64,000 nucleotides of DNA from Pisaster brevispinus (GCA_023634235.1 JAMKCF010000047.1:558001-622000), one strand, 5' to 3'. Counted from the stretch's first letter, positions 36,682 through 48,642 are shown. A program made the numbers and translations. Notes: generated by a model not told the origin, from the sequence alone.

Positions 36682-36898
36682 TATAAATAGAAACGGGGAT
36701 TTCCACAATACATGGCGTAGTGTGCAATAGTTTAACCATAGAGCTACATGTACATGTAGGTAACTCTATGGTAATACAACAAAAGGGACATCGTTCAGTG
36801 TAATGTGCCAACATCTAACAGATCATTGCTGGAACTTCCTCTCAAATTACAAGATTTGTTGCCGTGTTTCATGCCATATATTCTTCCATCAAATACTG
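36682..36898 (+). promoter_or_regulatory. candidate TRIM copy B promoter and 5' UTR exon with TATA box and kappaB-like site
   Basis: TATAAATAG lies at 36682-36690. GGGGATTTCC, a perfect match to the NF-kappaB/Rel consensus, lies at 36695-36704. A start site would be expected near 36712. The region then runs to a GTAAGT donor at 36899 and contains very short upstream ORFs (for example ATG GCG TAG). Diverged copies exist at 3126-3296, 8486-8655 and 55878-56092; all keep a GGNATTTCC-like core and, in most, the donor. Promoter function is inferred from these signals only. Confidence 0.45.
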
Positions 36899-39800
36899 GT
36901 AAGTTATACTTGCAAAACAAAACATATTGACCAAGAATAGTTTTTGCTTTGATCAGTGTTGATTGATCAATTCATGTTGAAGGGCCTTGTTTGGTTCTGG
37001 GGGCTTACAGTACTGGATAGTTGCATAGACAGATCACATTCAAAACCTTTCTATTTTGACAAGTAAAGTGAAGTGAGTACTGGTATGTACTGCTGTATTC
37101 TTTAACTTGCATGTGAAATGCCTATGATACAAATATGATGTGCAGACACACACAATGCTGTTTTATGCTGAGTGTATGTTTTTAAAGCTACAAGCTAAAG
37201 TTGCTCGGACATGGTGTTCTCTACAACACACCCTACATTGTAGCCCAGGTTGGACTCCTTCGTTGCATTACACTGACGTCCTAACAGGGCTACATGTACT
37301 GTACATTGGATATAATTCCACTGTCAATCAATTCCAGCCAGTCTTAATAGGACATTCACTAACATGAATGCATGACTGAGATACCATTGCTTAAACTGTC
37401 TAAAAGCCTTAAAGCAATCTGACTGAAGGCTTGCATAATCACATAATCATACTCAATCATTTACATGTGAGAATTTGACCTACAGTACATGTACAAGTGC
37501 AATGTGAACCATGGTCAAACTGTTAGACTGCAGGACTTGCATCCAGCCAAACTAATCCCTGATTTCACAATGACATAAAGTAATGTCAGTTAGTTACTAA
37601 GTCACAATTTATTGATTTGTGCAAATCATAATCATAGACGTTAAACCAATGCTTGTATGAGAGAGATTGACTGTTGCCAGCTCAGCGTTTACATCCCCTT
37701 GTGGGAGCTTTGCTGCATTCCCTTGTTGGAAAGGTCATCTAAACCTACAACAAAAATGTGAATAAGAAACATCAGGGTTAACTTCCACACTTACGGGATA
37801 AGTGTTCATAATTTTTTTTATGTACAGTACCAATCCTAGTAAATGGGACCTGGGGCTTTGTCTTAAGAAATTATGGTAAAGTATTCTGCTTAGAGACACA
37901 AGTGTCAAGACCAGGACTCGAACCAACACTTTGCTGATCAGAAACACCAGAACTTGAATCCAGAGTTCTTAACGATTGCCATGACATACCACAAGACACT
38001 AGTAAATCTTACTGTTATTTTACCCTGATATCAACTTGTGTTGAGTCCGAGTGCGAGTCTCAAGTCACTTGGGTCAAGTCCAAGTCCCAGTCATGAGTCA
38101 CTTTGTTTGAGTCCAAGTCTGAGTCACGAGTCACTTGTTAAAATCACTAAATAGTTAGAATACTTAAACCAGGTCACTTATATGACTGGATCACTACTGA
38201 TTGCAAAACAAATGTTGTAAAATAAGAACTGAAAATGACCTGATAAAACACATTTAGATTAAACAAAGATCTGTACATGCAATTTAAATCTTATTTTCGA
38301 ATCAATTCTGGTTTTGATTTACCCGCAACCCCTTGCCCCTTCTCCAGAAGTATTACTTGAAACATTAGTTAACTTAGAACACCAACAACTCAAAAAGTTC
38401 CATAACTGACTCATTATCAAAATAGAACTGTTCAAAAAATATTGTGATCACATTTCCTAAAAATTAAGAGTCATTTATTTGAGAGTGATTCATTAATGAA
38501 GATTTCTTTAGAGGTTGAAAGTTACAGTTGACTCACTGCCAAAAGGACACTCATTAATCATGGATGCTGACTTTTATAACAACACTTTTTGTGTGTAAAT
38601 TATACATTGTGCAGTATGCAGGCAGTGTTTTACCGGTACCAGACCTGCCAGTCTTTGGCTGCATTTGAATTGACAGCTTCTGTTTGCGTCTATGTATAGA
38701 TCAGCGTGTATGCCGCCTAATTGCCTATGCTTTAACATTAAAAAGACAAAGTGATATAGCCACAGCTGGCCAAAGCCGTCAATTCGGGTTCGAGTGACCA
38801 ATTCCAATTTCCCTGGTAATATGCATTAAGCAGTTGCTATGGCGTTAATGCTGACAGATTACCAGCGATAAGCCCCCCCCCCAAAAAAAAAAAAATAATA
38901 ATAAAATTTTGGTTACCCGACCGACCCTAACTTTTTACCACGACCTCCCCCCTAAAAATAAATAAAATAATAATTACAAAAATACAAAATTATTAATAAG
39001 TGTATCATCGACAAAATGTTTGATATTGATCAACTTAACATGTTTTAAACAAAATTGATATAAAAACCAGAACACATCAAGTGGTGAAAACATGTGAAAC
39101 AAGAGTCATGAGTCCCCAGGGTCAAGTTTGGGTCATGGGGTCAAGTTTGGGTCATGAGAGTCTTTTGCCGATGTGACTTGAATCAAGTCCAAATCACCAA
39201 TATTGTGACTCGAGACTGACTCGAGTCCTGAGTCCTGGACTTGAGTCCTACAACTCTGAGTGTATTCAGCATTAAGGGAGGAGTTGGAGCCTGTTAATAG
39301 CAGCTGCTACTGCAACAACTGGATTAATGTAGCACTAAACAAGAACAATAACTGGATCTCTTAGACTGATGTGTGACTGAGCACTGTGACCTGATTGATC
39401 CAGTGATGTGGAGTTCCAAAATACTGTTTGAAAAAATCGTTGAGGAAAAAAAGCATAGCAGAGTGTGTGTTTTCAGCTTGGTGTATAATTTATTAGTATT
39501 TTATGACTTCCTAGTTGTTTTCTAGCTGCACATTTTGTGTTGGGTTGGAAGCTTTCTTGCTGGCGATTGTCAGAAGCCATTTTGTTGGTGGTTTGAATGG
39601 TTGAGCCTTAAGCCTAGAAAAATCAATGAAAAAAAATGCTAAAAATTAAAAATGTTTGGATTTTGGTCACAGGTTTGAAATTTGGGCAAGGTAACCAGGG
39701 ACCGAGTAAATGTGCAGAAATTACTCTATGAAAAAAAAAGATGAATGGGGTGGTCCCAGAGTCCGCCTCAATACACTACTGGTTTTTAGCAGAGATGTTA

Positions 39801-39904
39801 ATAATAGTTTATAATGACCATGAAATCAAGCCTTCCATTGATGAGAAAGGCTACTGGTATAAGACATTGATCTAATTGGATCAGTTTTCTCTTTTAATTC
39901 ACAG
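36899..39904 (+). other. probable 5' UTR intron of TRIM copy B
   Basis: A consensus donor (ctg/GTAAGT) at 36899 and a pyrimidine-rich acceptor (cttttaattcacag) ending at 39904 bracket about 3.0 kb without a conserved reading frame. It holds a SINE-like segment and a hAT-like element with degenerate GAGTC arrays. The pairing of this donor with this acceptor is inferred. Confidence 0.5.
38040..39258. mobile_element. hAT-like element with GAGTC arrays, unit B
   Basis: Duplicate of 17390-18575, inside the inferred 5' intron of TRIM copy B. Confidence 0.4.
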
Positions 39905-39935
39905 CTCAAGATTTCAGCAAGTACTTCCAATCAGA

Positions 39936-41645
39936 ATGGCATCCAATATAACAGCTCAGTCAGTGCTAGCAGAGATTAGTCAGGATCATCTTGAATGTCC
40001 AATTTGCAGTGAACGCTTCAAGCAACCCAAACAACTGAAGTGTTCTCATTCATTTTGTCTTGAATGCCTTCAACAACTCAGACAGAATAGTCAAAGTCCC
40101 ACCACACTTTCATGTCCAGTGTGTAGACAAGAAACTCTGTTAAAGGAAAATGGCATCGATGGTCTGAAAACAAACTTTACAGCCTTTTCTTTGATAGAAG
40201 CTATTGAAAAACAGGAAATCCAACTGAAACAACAGCAAGGAAAACAAGTACCCAGTCAGGAGTTTATTTCCAAGTGTAGTAAGCATACTGGCAAGGATCT
40301 TGTCCTGTATTGTGAAACATGCAAGAAACTGATATGTATAACTTGCATCATAAAAGACCACAGCAACCACACTGCAATAGAACTGAATGAAGCTTCAGAG
40401 AAAAGTAAACAACATGCCACTGAACTTCTAGCAGAAGTAAGAAAGAACATTCAATTCTTCAATGTAACCATTCAAGAAATAGATATGTCCCGTAAGACGT
40501 TAGACTCTAACTTTGCTGCCACTAAAGAGAAGATCTCCAAGAAAGCTGATGATGAGATTGCTAAAGAGGTTGCCAGGATCAGAGAGGAGCAGCAGAAACT
40601 GATGCAAGAGGCTGAACAGATTTATAAAGATAGAGTCCAGACAATGGAAACTGCACGAGCTACAAACAACAAAGAGATGAACAAAGCAGTGCTCAAGCAG
40701 GATGAGGTTATTCAACTCATGGAGCAACAGATCGATATTGTACATCACATAGAACAACTCTTACAAGACCTCAAAGACTACAGAGAGATGAAATCAACAA
40801 AAACACCTGATGGGTTGACTTATATGGACTTTAAAGAAGGCCAGAAATCACTAGGGAGACTGGTGCTGAAAGATAAATGGACACTGAAAACAAACATAAA
40901 GACTACTTCTACTGCATATGATGTGTCTGCATACTCCAATAGTGATATTGTTGTGTCACATGGGAAAAGTGTAAGTGTGATTACAATATCAGCAGACATG
41001 GCAAAGGGCAATCCTCAATCCACTGTCATCCCACAAGAACTACCAATCAAAGGTCTTACTGGATCAAGCAAAGTGACTGTGAACAAGAATGATGAGCTCA
41101 TTGTTCTAGATAATGGAACAGTCAAGACCTTCAGTAGGAATTATCAGCTCCCCCGTCGTCAGTTCAACCCAGGCAGTGAACCATCGTGTATTGCAGTGGA
41201 TGACAATAATCTGATAGCTGTGGGTTATTATGAAAAGGCAGAGATCTCTCTACACAAACCAGATGGATCCCTCATCAGAACACTGCGTGCTCCAGGAATT
41301 GGTCACTACTTGACTACCTACAAACAGCGACTCATCTACATCAACCGGGATGACAGGAAGTTAGTATCAGTAGACTACAATGGTAAAGTGGTATTCTCAG
41401 TAGATACCAATCAGCCTGGGTGGCCTAGTGGTGTGTGTTGTAACAAGGATGGGAGCATCTATGTTGCTGTATGGAGACTACTATTCTCATCATCCCAAGG
41501 TGATATCAATCATTACAGCCCTGATGGTGAATACATTGGATGTATCATCAAGGATTGTGTTGATCCCTCTGGTCTTACAGTCACACCAGCTGGTGATCTG
41601 GTTGTGGCTGCAGACAATTCAGTTGAAATCTATCAGCATGAGTAA
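39936..41645 (+). CDS. TRIM-type E3 ubiquitin ligase, copy B (RING, B-box, coiled coil, propeller)
   Basis: 569-residue paralogue of copy A with the same architecture. RING ligands are at the same positions (C21 to C63). The B-box ligands are shifted by two (C114, H117, C126, C129, C134, C137, H142, H145) because the RING/B-box linker is two residues shorter. The coiled coil is nearly unchanged. Differences concentrate in the linker, around the RING (Q33 and K35 in place of L and E) and in the propeller, where one blade carries three extra residues (LLFSSSQGD region). All zinc ligands are intact, so E3 activity is plausible. The start ATG has the same strong context and follows an acceptor ending at 39904. 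The stop at 41643-41645 is followed at once by AATAAA (41652-41657). The duplicated flanks and the probable 5' exon at about 36.71-36.90 kb give the likely gene model. Not confidently assignable to a vertebrate orthologue. Confidence 0.94.
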   Translation: MASNITAQSVLAEISQDHLECPICSERFKQPKQLKCSHSFCLECLQQLRQNSQSPTTLSCPVCRQETLLKENGIDGLKTNFTAFSLIEAIEKQEIQLKQQQGKQVPSQEFISKCSKHTGKDLVLYCETCKKLICITCIIKDHSNHTAIELNEASEKSKQHATELLAEVRKNIQFFNVTIQEIDMSRKTLDSNFAATKEKISKKADDEIAKEVARIREEQQKLMQEAEQIYKDRVQTMETARATNNKEMNKAVLKQDEVIQLMEQQIDIVHHIEQLLQDLKDYREMKSTKTPDGLTYMDFKEGQKSLGRLVLKDKWTLKTNIKTTSTAYDVSAYSNSDIVVSHGKSVSVITISADMAKGNPQSTVIPQELPIKGLTGSSKVTVNKNDELIVLDNGTVKTFSRNYQLPRRQFNPGSEPSCIAVDDNNLIAVGYYEKAEISLHKPDGSLIRTLRAPGIGHYLTTYKQRLIYINRDDRKLVSVDYNGKVVFSVDTNQPGWPSGVCCNKDGSIYVAVWRLLFSSSQGDINHYSPDGEYIGCIIKDCVDPSGLTVTPAGDLVVAADNSVEIYQHE

Positions 41646-41651
41646 GACATC

Positions 41652-41657
41652 AATAAA
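41652..41657 (+). terminator. polyadenylation signal of TRIM copy B
   Basis: AATAAA beginning 7 bases after the stop. The 3' UTR would be very short. Confidence 0.6.
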
Positions 41658-41699
41658 CATTATGCTAGACCACAACAAGGTCAAAGCTAAGATGAACAT

Positions 41700-43021
41700 A
41701 TTTCAACCATATCTAAAAAAAACAATGAACCGAAGTACATAAAATTTGTGTTCTGGGGGTTTCTGAGGGAGTCCAATCAGCACACCAAATTTCATTTCAA
41801 TCTGTGACGATCAGGTCCAAAAGCATGTTGAATTGACATGGAATGACCCACAAGTGTTTTAAGGCAAGCTACTTTGTAATACAACACAAACAATACGACT
41901 TTATGACATGGGATTCAGAACATAAGAATTTTTTAAGTTTTGAGCTTACTGTTTGGACCGGAAGTAAAGATCAAAGTGGGTTCATCTTTTTAAATAAAAA
42001 GTTGCAATTGTTGTAAGCCACAAAACAACACAAACATTACGACTTTATGACATGGGATTCAGAAGATAAGATTTTTGATAGTTTTGAGCTCCCTGTTAGG
42101 ACCAGAAGTAAAGGTCAAAGTGAAGTCATTTCTGAATGTTGCATGTAATATTAATGTAGCTACAAAACAACAAAACATTACGACTTATGACATGTGGTTC
42201 AGGAGATTTTTTTTTTTAAGAAATGAGCTATGAGTTACTGAATTTGACACCCGATGATGTCACAGTAAAAAACTTGTGTTTTTCACACTAACAAATTTGA
42301 TAAGGTATCGGGTACAACTTATTCCCATCTAATACATTTTCACGAAAATCCTAAACGTATGTATGAATTACATGTGTTGCTCATGCACAAATCAATTGGG
42401 CTGTGCACAAAGTAATTGGTCCTGTATCGGTTAGGAAATAAATAAACAAGCTACGCTTTTCATGTTTTTTTCCCTAGACTCATGAAAGTCCCAATCTCAT
42501 TAGGGTCCACACAGTTGATCAACCACAAACGCGATGGTGACTAGATGAAGTCTATGAAGCACTTCATTTAAGCCACTATGAGTTTTGTACACAGAACGAA
42601 AGCGCGCCAACATGTGGTGTCATGATGACGTGACGGTAAAAAATATGCCAAAATCGTCAACTTAAATAAACAACGTGTCTATAACTGAAACAATTTTGAA
42701 AAACAGATATTTACTTCTTGAGATATGATGGACACAAGATTGACTAATTAAATATTCACAGCACTGTCATATGCATAGTTAATTAGGAATTTTAATCAAA
42801 CGTCATTTGTTATCTCAGTCAGGATATTAGCTTTCATGTGGAATACAATTTTTTTCTTATAATGGTAAAGTAACAGTATGTCATGTATGTTATCAAGAAA
42901 GTTCATGTGTTACGTCAATGAATTTTCGGTGAAACAGAGAATAATAACAATTAGTAATAATAATTTGTTTAAATAATAATAAATAAACAATAACTGTTCC
43001 GATTAACACGTGGGAACAGCT
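41700..43021 (+). repeat. GGACC(A/G)GAAGTAAAGGTCA unit repeat downstream of TRIM B
   Basis: Sister of the block after TRIM A, with one extra unit and without the Harbinger and hairpin insertions. Terminal hairpin relic at 42992-43021. Confidence 0.6.
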
Positions 43022-43126
43022 TAATAGAAAAAGTTTGTAGTGACATGCAGGGAGATCTGTAAATCTGTATTCCAAGAGATGTTAATTTAAAATAAAGATT
43101 CACATCACATCCAGACTATTCCTTAC

Positions 43127-43240
43127 CTCTCATTGTGAGCTTCCTGTTTCTTGTCCATCTCCAACTCTCCCTGTAGTGTCTTCAGAGCTAGAGCTTCAAG
43201 GTAGAGTCTTCAGCATCTGCCCTGGGAGTCTGAGACCGAC
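43127..43240 (-). pseudogene. recurrent acidic/coiled exon block, copy 3 (minus)
   Basis: Same as the 23885-23987 block but with the ATG changed to ATA and a 5-base excess before ACACTACAG, which breaks the frame. ALKTLQGELEMDKKQEAHNE and the GTAAG donor (complement 43122-43126) are intact. Confidence 0.4.
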
Positions 43241-43938
43241 TAGGAGATTGTATAAATGCAACAATAGATGATTCAAGCATTTGTACACAATTTCCACTTT
43301 CAGTCAATTTAAAACAGATTGTCTGCTTGCCTAGAGTATAACTGTTTCAAGAAGACTCTCCCCACAATAACTGAAATCTTGTATCATTAACAGATGGTGC
43401 AGCAACCAGAAGGATGAGGATTTGCCCTCCCCCATAAAATAATAATATTAAAGAAAAACAAATTTGTTATAATAATTCTTTTGTAACAGCTCATAGCTCA
43501 CCATCGACTATGCTTTGGAGAAACTTTAAATATAACTATTAATAGTGAGGACAATTTTATCTACATTGTACTTTATTTTCAATAGTTTTAAAGCCAATGA
43601 TCAGATATTTCTACTTTTCTACCAGAAACGTCTCGAAGAACTGGCTCACAGTAGCATCTTAAAGTACAATGTGTTAAGCACTTTGCATCGGTTTCTGAAA
43701 AAAATTCCATGCCAACCTGTAGCACTGATTCTCATAACTTTTTTGAGCTTCTTGAATCATCGCTTTCCTTTGAAAATATCATTGTCACAATGAAACCCTG
43801 ACTTGACAAAGTAAAAAGAAAGGGTTTCATTGTGAGCTGGATTTGATGTTTTCTTGCAAGAAAAGTTGAGTAGGCACTCACCGTGATTCACAGAACCTCA
43901 GCCATGGTTTGCTGGAATCTGGGAATGCTTGGACTTAC

Positions 43939-44002
43939 CTCCCATTAAACCAAATACAGTGATAAACAATGGTGACAGCCTGTCCATTCTTGTATGCCAC
44001 AT
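43939..44002 (-). CDS. candidate first coding exon with signal-peptide-like N-terminus (unit B)
   Basis: Sister of 24662-24725 with the same protein sequence and donor. The next minus-strand exon is unknown; the acidic/coiled block at about 43127-43240 lies downstream. Confidence 0.3.
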
Positions 44003-44161
44003 TTGTACAACAACAGAACAGAAGTCTGGAATCAAGGGTTACAAGCCCCCCCCTCCCCCCGGCAAACGGATATTGCGCAGCATGTTTCCCAACACCTGGT
44101 GTTCCTCTTTGTTTTTGAGGGAAAAGAAGTGCGGCACCGTACAGTCTAGGTGCATGCCTGT

Positions 44162-46008
44162 TGTTACGACCCAAATTCCAAAGCCAGAGATTTCTAAAAA
44201 TAACCCCGCCCTGGAACTGAAGGGTAACAAAAATAGTCAAACAGAAAAGCACCATAAGAAGCAGCAAGTATGTTCAATTAAATTTAATATAAACCATTAC
44301 GAAAACTGACAATAATAATAAAAAGGCAATACAAAAAGTCAGTTAATCATTTGTGATATGAATTAAATTAAAGGGGGGGGGGCGAGCAGCCCAGACAAAA
44401 ATAGGGTCGAAGACCCAACAGCCTTTAATATACCTCGGCTCTCTCGTAGAGAGCTGAAGACCAATGTCCGCCTACTTTGATGAAAATGTCCCCGTAGATT
44501 GCTACCCTTCCAAGGTACACGCGATGTGATGAAACCCGGTGTGGAAAAATGGTCCGCCCCCTCAGTGCTCTCTGCTTTCGTACTAGCCTTGATTGCAAGG
44601 CTGTGTGTAATAGTTTGCTTACTATAAAGCTAAAAATGTGCATAACCACAGCCGCACGAATGCGATGCCCGAATGCAATGCAACTCCTGTTCCGGTCCCC
44701 CCCCCCCCCCCCCCCGACTGTCTTTAAATAGCACACCACACTCTCACCCAAGGAAGCACACAAACGCCCTTGTCCACAGTCCCACACACACCGCTATTGT
44801 CCACACACCTCTATCGCCCACAATCCTAGCCCGTGAGCCGTCAGGCTCACAGCCTTGACGATCTTGTACACTTCCGGGTCTTGCGGTTATGGTAATGAGT
44901 GCGCTCTACTTGTAATAAAAGGCTCTTGATTGGCCATTGGAAGTGGTCATGTTTAATAAGGAAATAAAAGAGTGGCGACGAGTTCTTAAACGGCTGTTTA
45001 AAACCGGCAGGGTCGTGGCTCGGGCCTTTATCGCATGACCACGACCCTGCAAGGTTTTAAACGGCCGTTTAAGAACGAGTCACTACTCTTTTATTCCCAT
45101 TCATAAATGCCCTTTTGTTAAAAAGCGAAAAAAATTATAGACAATCTGTGACAATCTGTACATTTTGTACATTTTCAAAAACTTTTTAAAAGTTATGTTT
45201 GGTGCGCCTTGGGTTGTGTGTACGCGCGTGTAAAAATAGATTATGCGCTGGTACTAATAGCTATATTGCGTTCCGCGTAATCAAATTGGCGTACCGTGAG
45301 CTTGCGCGCCCAACACGCGAAGCCAGCCGGTTATAAACACTCTTGGCCGTGCTTTATCATCTGTTTAAACACCCCCACGTGACATGCTCTCCACCAATAG
45401 GAATAGCGAAACTGTCTGGGGTATTTATGAATAAACATTATGAATATGTAAGATTACTCTAGCGCCCGCACACGACAGTGTGTGATTGGCTATTAGGAAT
45501 GATGTATTATTCATGAAATAAATCTTTGCATATCCACTCACCCCCCCATTTTCCACGGATTTGCGAAGAAAAACAATGAAACACATAAGACACTCGGTTT
45601 ACAAGATCGTCAAGGCTGTGAGTCTGACGGCTCACGGGCTAGGATTGTGGGCGATAGCGGTGTGTGGACAATAGCGGTGTGTGTGTGTGGCTGTGTACAG
45701 GCGCTGTGTGTGTGCATGGTGAGAGTGCGGTGTGCTATTTTTTTTAGAGTCAGTTGGGGGACTGGGGTTGTATCGCATTCGGGCGGCTGAGGTTTAAGTA
45801 TCCTTGCTCTATGGTTTTAGCTAGAGTACTTGTCTACACAGCCTTGATATCAAGGCTACTTTCGTACCTTCGTTGCTTCAACCCAAACTTAAAGTATGTG
45901 TGCTCGCCCCACTAAGGAATTATATGACCTTCTATAGTGATACTTAAATAAAGGAAACATTATTTCACTGCTACTCTAATCCTAACGTTTTTACTCTGGA
46001 CCATGACA
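44162..46008. mobile_element. 1.85 kb insertion with 4-bp duplication and long inverted repeats
   Basis: Flanked by CTGT on both sides (44158-44161 and 46009-46012). Unit A has a single CTGT at the homologous point (near 24893). Termini are TGTTACGACCCAAA / complement TGTCATGGTCCAGA, differing only by transitions. TG...CA ends, the 4-bp duplication and an AATAAA near the right end also fit a solo LTR. Inside, 44690-44870 and 45600-45800 are inverted copies, and a palindromic element is nested between them. Confidence 0.8.
44950..45435 (-). mobile_element. palindrome-bearing repeat, copy 2, nested
   Basis: Inverted copy of 29555-29995. Its palindrome (about 44960-45098) is twice as long because an inner inverted repeat GCAGGGTCGTGG / CCACGACCCTGC (45007-45018, 45039-45050) sits at the centre. 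Confidence 0.75.
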
Positions 46009-47304
46009 CTGTGCACACTGTACAATCAAAACTCTGGGTGGATTTTACCATCAGCTGTCAGGCTGCCAGCGAAAACTGAGGGCACTCTGCTGAAGTTGTT
46101 CCGGTCCAAATAAAACGTCCACAGTAAGTCAGTCCAGATATACTTGGCTTGTATACACATCATTTGATGTGAAGTGGTTAAATCATCATCAACATTTATG
46201 CATAGACTGAAATAATAGTTGCCAAGGTTTCCCATGCACTTTATGGAATACAAGTCTTTTTGTATGAACAATGTTCACAGTTTAAGTACACACACATTAC
46301 TGCAAGTCCATTTTTACCCTTGTGCCATGTCAATCACCTTCACCCTTCTTCTCTTCCTGTGGGCAGAGTCATTTTTACTTCTTACCTTTGCAATGACCAA
46401 TACATAATGAATTCTCACCTTTTAAAGTAATGTCTCTGGCAGGAATCACTGAGCAATCTACCCTGAACTCCACTGAAATACACCTTGAACTCCATCACCA
46501 AAAAATGTGAAACTGTTATCTGCTCACTATCTGCTGGTTCATAAGCGCAGCCTTTGCCTGTTGGCCTTAACTGTATAATGGAATAAAAAGTTCATTAATA
46601 TCCTAAATATTTTGGAAATAAAATTGGAACAAGTTTATGTGATGAAATGAAAGGATGAAAATTTTACTGAGCACCTCACAATCCTTTAAAACATTTTGAC
46701 AGTGAAGAATGGCTTCGTTTTCTCATTATTGAACAGCCTCTCTCTCTCTATTTATGTCCCATTTTAAAGATCAACATCATGACCAGTAGTTAAATACAGA
46801 AAAACAAATTCTTTTTTCAATGACAAAGCACACGATTGTTCAACAGACTTTGAATAAATTCTGGTTAAACATGACCAGATTTACTCCAGCTGGATTTGAA
46901 CCTGTGACCTCTGGATTAACGTGCTATCTAGCCCTATGTTGGCAGTTTCCCTATTTTGTTAATAACTTTGTTCGAAGGTGCCAGTCAGAAGCCATACAAC
47001 TTGTAACTGCCGTTATAGCTGACTTTGTTCCATGTGATCATGGCAGTGCAGCGAACTGGACATGGTTTTTCACTGGACAGTTTTACGGATGTGCACTTTG
47101 GCTTGCTTTATCTGACCATACTGAGGTTAGTTAACCTCAGAAGTTAGTCAACTAAACTACCCATTTGACTCGGTTAAGATGCCTGGGTTAAATTACAACC
47201 CATTTGCTCAGCTAATTGGCCCCAAAAAGTACAATGCAATAACGGCTTTAGCTCCATGATTTCATTTAGATTCATCAGCAGAATATTCTATGTGTGGCCC
47301 CCTC
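46009..47304. repeat. right flank of TRIM unit B, no gene confirmed
   Basis: Sister of 24893-26170. The minus strand near 46026-46120 is open through DRNNFSRVPSVFAGSLTADG with an upstream tttcag at about 46215. Possible exon, unidentified. A SINE head lies near 46880-46930. Confidence 0.45.
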
Positions 47305-48250
47305 CAGTGTTCTCCACACATGGGTTTTGGGAGGGCGGGCCGCCCTCCCAAAGTTTAAGGCCGCCTGCCAAAGAATTGGCCACCCTGAAAATAAAATAAT
47401 AAAAATCACGGAATGAAAGCAACTTTGACGGAATTGGAATTGCGATCGTTTATTTCAGTATACAAACGTTAAAACACGATGCACATAACCACATGGTTTT
47501 GACTGCCGAGTATCCACCGCTCGTGCATCGGCCCGGTCCCCACAACGTATGGTTCATGACAGCAGGGTCCAAAGTCCAAGCTAACCAACATTCCGCACGC
47601 TGTGATTGGCCGTTGATGGCCATTGCGGTTATCATATTCATAAGAGAGCTTGGCTGGTCTCCAACGCAGTGCAAATTCACAAGCCGAGTAAAGATTTGCC
47701 GCACAGTGTGCCGCACACCTGCAGATTGGTACAATATACAGCCTTGGATTAAGGCTATTCGAACAGCAGCCACCTTTGTCGATAGAGGGCGATGCGGGGC
47801 AAAGTTCATGGATTTTTTTCTCAATTTGTGTTGTAAACTGGTCGTAGAATCTCAATGTTTTTATTGTAAACGAAGTTCTAAACAACAAATCCTCAAATCA
47901 CGAATCCATGAAAATGGTTGTTGATGGAAAAAGGTATTATTTAGGGCAGAAATTAGGTGATAAGATCAGCCACAAGTGCAATTTTTTATTAACGTTTCTT
48001 TACAACGCATATCCAGCTTTCTAAAAATAATAAAACTCCACACTGTGCGGCATATCCTGTTTGTAAGTTTTGGGCACGCGCACAAAGCAAAATGCATAAC
48101 AATTTGTAGGTTTGAATTTGTTTTCAAGTTAAATATCACGCATTTTTATATTGCCTTTTTTCCAATGTCCTGATGCCATCGGAATGTCCTAAAGTGTCAC
48201 AATGTGTCATTTTATCCCTCATTCATTTGTACTTCAACAGGAAATCGGCA
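47305..48250. mobile_element. hAT-like repeat, copy 1
   Basis: The unit B homology breaks at a CAGTGTTCTCC start typical of hAT ends. Positions 47430-47963 match 53560-54080 in the same orientation (for example aaccaacattccgcacgctg). The right end was not found. Confidence 0.5.
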
Positions 48251-48642
48251 AACCCTGCAAACACTGCACAATGCACTAGAATTTCCCCTGTTTGAACTCC
48301 TTATACACGGCCATTTTGCATGATATTCTTCCATGTAATTCTGCTAGCCTTTCCACGTCTTTGCGGTCATGACTTTCAACGTTTGTTTTCACAATCAACT
48401 TTGATGTGGATCAATGTACTCATTTACTTCTGCCAAGCAGCTAATAACAAATTGTCCTATTGGTTGATGTGTAGGACATGGATAATATTGGTCAATAGGA
48501 AAAGTCGTTATGAGCTACATGTTTTAATACGGGGAAAAATGGCAACCTGGGAAACTTGATCTGAAATCTGAAATCGACTCATTTTTTGTGATCTGTAAAA
48601 TTCTAAACACTCCTCAATTCACTGTCAAAAGACTACACGTAC

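Larger units (their letters stand above)
36930..42017 (+). repeat. segmental duplication, TRIM unit copy B (high-similarity core)
   Basis: Sister of 16269-21336. Homology continues to about 47304, broken by independent insertions in each copy (for example 21337-22044 and about 22850-23735 in A, 44162-46008 in B). Confidence 0.9.

Noticed and set aside
44700..44716. Poly-C tracts (also 2141, 18221, 24773, 38874, 50779) as features
   Set aside because: Simple repeats, treated as low complexity only.
44162..46008. Endogenous virus or full LTR retrotransposon
   Set aside because: No gag, protease or reverse transcriptase frame; only the ends are compatible with a solo LTR.
47450..47924. Three overlapping ORFs of 124-143 residues
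   Set aside because: Open on both strands inside a hAT-like repeat also found at 53.6 kb, where the frames are broken.
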